From positions 42,311 to 106,310 of the forward strand of contig JBBASJ010000002.1 of the NCBI GenBank assembly GCA_040399325.1: a stretch of 64,000 nucleotides of DNA, in the 5' to 3' direction. Source of the DNA: RGUW01 sp040399325. GTDB taxonomy: Bacteria; Cyanobacteriota; Cyanobacteriia; PCC-6307; Cyanobiaceae. Both the position numbers and the translations under genes were made by a program. The notes below the pieces were generated by a model. It was given only the letters and a program-made list of their open reading frames with translations. It made no database searches and was not told the DNA's origin. Below, piece by piece: positions 60,886 through 64,000 of this stretch (its first letter is position 1; each line of letters opens with the position of its first letter).

Positions 60886-62328
60886 ATGGGTTCTTTCTCG
60901 TTTGCCTTGAGCGAGCGGCCGCGGCTGCAGCCGCGCCAGTGGCAGATCAGGCTGATTCAGCTGCTGCGCTCCCGTCTGCTGCAGGGCGGTGGCAATCAGG
61001 ATGTCCTGATCCACGCCGGGCCAGGGGCGGGCAAGACCCTTGGCGCGCTCCTGGGGGTGCAGCAGCTGCAGCGTGAAGGCCGACTCGGACGCTTTGTGGT
61101 GTTCTGCCACCGCACCGCCATCGCCGGTCAGTGGCTGCAGGCGGCCGAGCGGCTCGGCCTGGCGCTCAGCGACTGGTCGGGACAGGCAGAGCCGGCCCCA
61201 GCGGGCGGCCTGCTGCTGAGCTACCAGAGCGCGGCATTGCATCGGTTGACCCTGGAACAGCAGCTGCGGCAGTGGCACGCGAGCCCCTGGCTGGCGATCG
61301 CCGACGAAGTGCACCACCTGGGCGTCGACCCCGACGATCCCGAGGCCGCCGCCTGGGGCCACGCCTTTGACTGTCTGAGCAGCACGGCCGCGCTGCGGCT
61401 TGGGCTCACCGGTACACCGTTTCGGGCCGATCAACTGGGCTTCTGCGCCGCCAGACGGGTGCAGGTGCGCGAAGCCGGCGAGCTGGTGGAGCGGATCGTG
61501 CCCGACCTGTGCGTGGAACCGCGCCAACTGATCGCCGCCGGGGATGTGCGGCCCCTGGAGTTTCGCTTTCAGGACGGCTGGGTGGACCACGCCCGCCCCG
61601 ATGCCAGCGACGCTCCCGAACGCTCGTGCCTGTCATCGGAGACCCGGGAAAGCTGGCGTGCCCGCAACCTGCGACGCGCGATCCGGCTGGCCGATACCAG
61701 CAGCATTGCCCAACGGGTTCTGCTCCAGGCCCGCGACCGGCTGGAGCAGGTTCGCCAGCTCCAGCATCCCCAGGCTGGGGGCCTGGTGATCGCGCGCGAC
61801 ATCGCCCACGCCCGGCAGATCACCCAGCTGCTGATCGAGCAGGGCGACCGTGCCCTGCTGGTGCACTCGCTCGACCCCGAGGCCGAAGCACGGCTGGTCG
61901 CCTTCAAGGCGGGCGAAGCCGACTGGCTGGTGAGCATCGACATGTGCTCCGAGGGCTTCGACGCGCCGCGGCTGCGGGTGGTGGCCTACCTGAGCACGGT
62001 GGTGACCCGCAGCCGCTTCGTGCAGGCCATCACCCGTGCGGTGCGCCTGCATGGCGACCAGGCCATCGCCGAGCCGATTCCGCGGCACCCGTCCTTTGTG
62101 TATGCCCCTGCCGATCCCCTGCTGATCAACCACGCCCGCAGCTGGTCGCTGAGCGAGCCCTACCTGCTGAGGGCACGCAGCGTGCTGGCGGCCGATGCGG
62201 CAGGGGCCTGCCCAGGCGGCAGGGCATCGCTGATGCCGCCGGCGGCCGTCGCCGACGAAGCGGGCGCCGTCCTGGCCATGAATGGCCCCCAGCTGCCGCG
62301 TTTTGTGCAGCAACGGCGGCCAGCATGA
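60886..62328 (+). CDS. SF2 DEAD/DEAH-box helicase-like protein
   Basis: 480 residues. ATP-dependent nucleic-acid helicase or translocase. Walker A GPGAGKT at 45-51, motif II DEVH at 140-143, motif III LTGTPFRA near 175-180, and motif VI VQAITRAVRL near the end are all present. The C-terminal domain is short and Ala/Pro-rich. It resembles type III restriction-like or UvrB-related SF2 proteins, exact role unclear. ATG start. Confidence 0.85.
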   Translation: MGSFSFALSERPRLQPRQWQIRLIQLLRSRLLQGGGNQDVLIHAGPGAGKTLGALLGVQQLQREGRLGRFVVFCHRTAIAGQWLQAAERLGLALSDWSGQAEPAPAGGLLLSYQSAALHRLTLEQQLRQWHASPWLAIADEVHHLGVDPDDPEAAAWGHAFDCLSSTAALRLGLTGTPFRADQLGFCAARRVQVREAGELVERIVPDLCVEPRQLIAAGDVRPLEFRFQDGWVDHARPDASDAPERSCLSSETRESWRARNLRRAIRLADTSSIAQRVLLQARDRLEQVRQLQHPQAGGLVIARDIAHARQITQLLIEQGDRALLVHSLDPEAEARLVAFKAGEADWLVSIDMCSEGFDAPRLRVVAYLSTVVTRSRFVQAITRAVRLHGDQAIAEPIPRHPSFVYAPADPLLINHARSWSLSEPYLLRARSVLAADAAGACPGGRASLMPPAAVADEAGAVLAMNGPQLPRFVQQRRPA

Positions 62329-62416
62329 GCTGGCAATCTGCGACGTTGTGTCAACCAACACCGCCGATCGGCCCGCCACCAGCCAGCGTGGTCCGACCAC
62401 CTGGGGACGGTGAACC

Positions 62417-62665
62417 ATGGACGCAGCAATCGAGCGCCGACTGACGGTGGCCGTGAGCTGGGCACTGGCCCGTGGCGCGACTCTCGATGCCCTCGAGCAC
62501 TACGAGGAGAGCTACGCCCTGAATGAGGAATTTCGTGAGTGGCTGCTCTGCCTGGAGGAGCACCCCGATCTGCTGGCCACCAGCGTGCTGATGGTGCCTG
62601 CCGACCTGAACAGACTGTTCAGCAGCTGCAACAGCCCCGAAACCGATGGACTGCTTGAGATCTGA
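62417..62665 (+). CDS. Small conserved-looking hypothetical protein
   Basis: 82 residues, acidic and helical (LTVAVSWALARGATLDAL, EFREWLLCLEEHPDLL). No recognised domain. It lies in the 500-bp region between the helicase and NTRC, with an ATG and normal composition. Function unknown. Confidence 0.5.
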   Translation: MDAAIERRLTVAVSWALARGATLDALEHYEESYALNEEFREWLLCLEEHPDLLATSVLMVPADLNRLFSSCNSPETDGLLEI

Positions 62666-62841
62666 CCCGAACCGGAAGGACGCGGCAAATCTAAAGCAAA
62701 TCTGTAGACCACGCAAAGTCTTGTCCGGCCCAGAAACGGCCCCCCAGCCCGCCCGGCGGAGACCAGCAGGGGCGATCACGACCCCAGGCTCCGCCACGAT
62801 TCGATACATTTAAGTCGTAGTCATTCCGCTTAAGCAGGGCC

Positions 62842-64000
62842 ATGGGTGTCGAAAACCTGGTGATCGTGGGGTCTGGACCTGCCGGCTACACCGCGGCCGT
62901 CTACGCAGCACGGGCCAACCTGAGCCCCCTGCTGATCACCGGCTTCCAGGACGGGGGCATCCCCGGTGGTCAGCTGATGACCACAACCCACGTCGAGAAC
63001 TTTCCGGGCTTTCCTGACGGCATCCTCGGTCCTGACCTGATGGACCGCATGAAGGCCCAGGCGCTGCGCTGGGGCACCCGCCTGATCGAAGCCGACGCCG
63101 AAGCGATCGATCTGTCGCAGCGGCCCTATCGGATCACCGCCGAGGGTCAGGTGATCGAAACCCAGGCCGTGATCCTGGCGACCGGGGCCAGCGCCAACCG
63201 CTTGGGCCTGCCCAGTGAGGCCCGCTTCTGGAGTCAGGGGATCAGCGCGTGCGCCATCTGCGATGGCGCCACACCCCAGTTTCGCGGCGCCCCCGTGGCC
63301 GTCGTCGGCGGCGGCGACTCGGCCTGCGAAGAAGCGGTCTACCTCACCAAGTACGGAAGCCACGTGCACCTGATCGTGCGCACGGGCACGCTGCGCGCCA
63401 GCGCCGCCATGGCCGACCGGGTGCTGGCCAACCCCAACATCACCGTGCACTGGAACCGTCAGGTGGCCGATGCCAGCGGCGGCGACTGGCTGGAGGCCAT
63501 CGCGCTGCGTGACAGCGTCAACGGCGCCACCGAGACCCTGGCGGTCAAGGGCCTCTTCTATGCGATCGGGCACACCCCCAACACCCGCCTGGTGGCCGGG
63601 CAGCTCGAGCTCGATGGCCAGGGCTATCTGGTGACCCTGCCGGGCCGGCCCGAAACCAGCAAGGAGGGGGTGTTTGCGGCCGGCGACGTGGCCGATGCCG
63701 AATGGCGCCAGGGCATCACCGCCGCCGGCAGCGGTTGCCAGGCGGCGCTGGCGGCCGAACGCTGGCTCAGCCACCACCAGCTGGCGGTGACGGTGAGCCG
63801 CGAACCCGTTGATCCCCAGGAGGTCGGCGAACCGCGCCGCACCGCCGAAAGCGACGAGGCCAACTTTGACCCCGAGGCCCTCTGGCAGAAGGGCAGCTAT
63901 GCCCTGCGCAAGCTCTATCACGACAGCCCCAAGCCCCTGCTGGTCGTCTACACCTCACCCACCTGCGGCCCCTGCCATGTGCTCAAGCCCCAGCTCAAGC
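62842..64000 (+). CDS. trxB: NADPH-thioredoxin reductase with fused thioredoxin domain (NTRC), 3' truncated by window end
   Basis: At least 386 residues in the window; the frame is open to the end. The reductase part has GSGPAGYTAAVYAARA, VENFPGFPDG, the redox CAIC at 137-140, a GGGDSACEEA NADPH site, and the GVFAAGDVAD FAD motif. A linker then leads to a thioredoxin domain with TSPTCGPCHVL (CGPC at 375-378). This combination is NTRC, which cyanobacteria and plastids use to reduce 2-Cys peroxiredoxin with NADPH. The ATG follows a GGGCC spacer; no start ambiguity is seen. Confidence 0.95.
   Translation, partial: MGVENLVIVGSGPAGYTAAVYAARANLSPLLITGFQDGGIPGGQLMTTTHVENFPGFPDGILGPDLMDRMKAQALRWGTRLIEADAEAIDLSQRPYRITAEGQVIETQAVILATGASANRLGLPSEARFWSQGISACAICDGATPQFRGAPVAVVGGGDSACEEAVYLTKYGSHVHLIVRTGTLRASAAMADRVLANPNITVHWNRQVADASGGDWLEAIALRDSVNGATETLAVKGLFYAIGHTPNTRLVAGQLELDGQGYLVTLPGRPETSKEGVFAAGDVADAEWRQGITAAGSGCQAALAAERWLSHHQLAVTVSREPVDPQEVGEPRRTAESDEANFDPEALWQKGSYALRKLYHDSPKPLLVVYTSPTCGPCHVLKPQLK

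Noticed and set aside
1..64000. CRISPR array, prophage or insertion sequence
   Set aside because: No regularly spaced direct repeats with unique spacers, no transposase or integrase motif, and no terminal inverted repeats were noticed.

Overview
The window looks like the chromosome of a high-GC unicellular cyanobacterium, probably of the freshwater Cyanobium/Synechococcus group. Evidence: a fused NADPH-thioredoxin reductase/thioredoxin (NTRC), an alternative (ARTO-type) terminal oxidase operon, split transhydrogenase pntA genes, a DUF6629 gene, a Nif11-domain gene, a probable EbsA-family gene, and HIP1 octamers (GCGATCGC) at about 5749, 7952, 11631, 13864 and 61294. Genes are tightly packed, often with ATGA or TGATG start/stop overlaps. 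There is one 100-N assembly gap (12030-12129). No rRNA, CRISPR array, transposase or prophage gene was seen.

Layout. 1-3.8 kb: end of a small membrane gene, a P-type-ATPase-like protein that has lost its catalytic motifs, and an atypical CPA antiporter. 3.9-10 kb: a glucose-dehydrogenase-like SDR with a companion gene, divergent from a compact plus-strand operon (RidA, cupin, SMP-30 lactonase, Nif11 protein, HbpS/GlcG protein, double VOC protein, Ca2+/H+ exchanger) that looks like aldose/lactone or small-metabolite oxidation and detoxification. 10-14.7 kb: glgX, interrupted by the gap, then a ClC transporter, DoxX and a lipase-like hydrolase. 14.7-20.4 kb: genes of visibly lower GC encoding mainly exported proteins: two cupins, a signal-peptide-bearing RidA, a Tat-exported flavin amine oxidase and an orphan TolC-like protein. 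20.4-24.2 kb: a DUF6629/membrane/hydrolase trio and a 487-aa protein of unknown function. 24.2-34.5 kb: a long minus-strand run that reads, in transcription order, two DUF2231 membrane proteins, ctaC-ctaD-ctaE, a GMC oxidoreductase, a GH63-like glucosidase, a second GMC oxidoreductase and the 487-aa protein.

34.6-64 kb is mostly core genome: HdeD, 5-oxoprolinase, yajQ, MAPEG, a DprA/LOG-like protein, a DRTGG phosphotransacetylase-family protein, probable ebsA, an SDR, map, rplS, tRNA-Trp, tRNA-Asp, gltX, a NhaP-type antiporter, polA, cysS, dxr, a [2Fe-2S] ferredoxin, a YheT-type hydrolase, pntB-pntA2-pntA1, an SF2 helicase and the start of NTRC.

The best candidates for something undescribed are (1) the exported amine oxidase + exported RidA + two cupins in the low-GC block, which would make and hydrolyse imines outside the cytoplasm; (2) the apparent fusion of an ARTO-type quinol oxidase operon with a sugar-acting GMC/glucosidase module; and (3) the SMP-30/RidA/HbpS operon carrying a Nif11 protein that has no peptide core.
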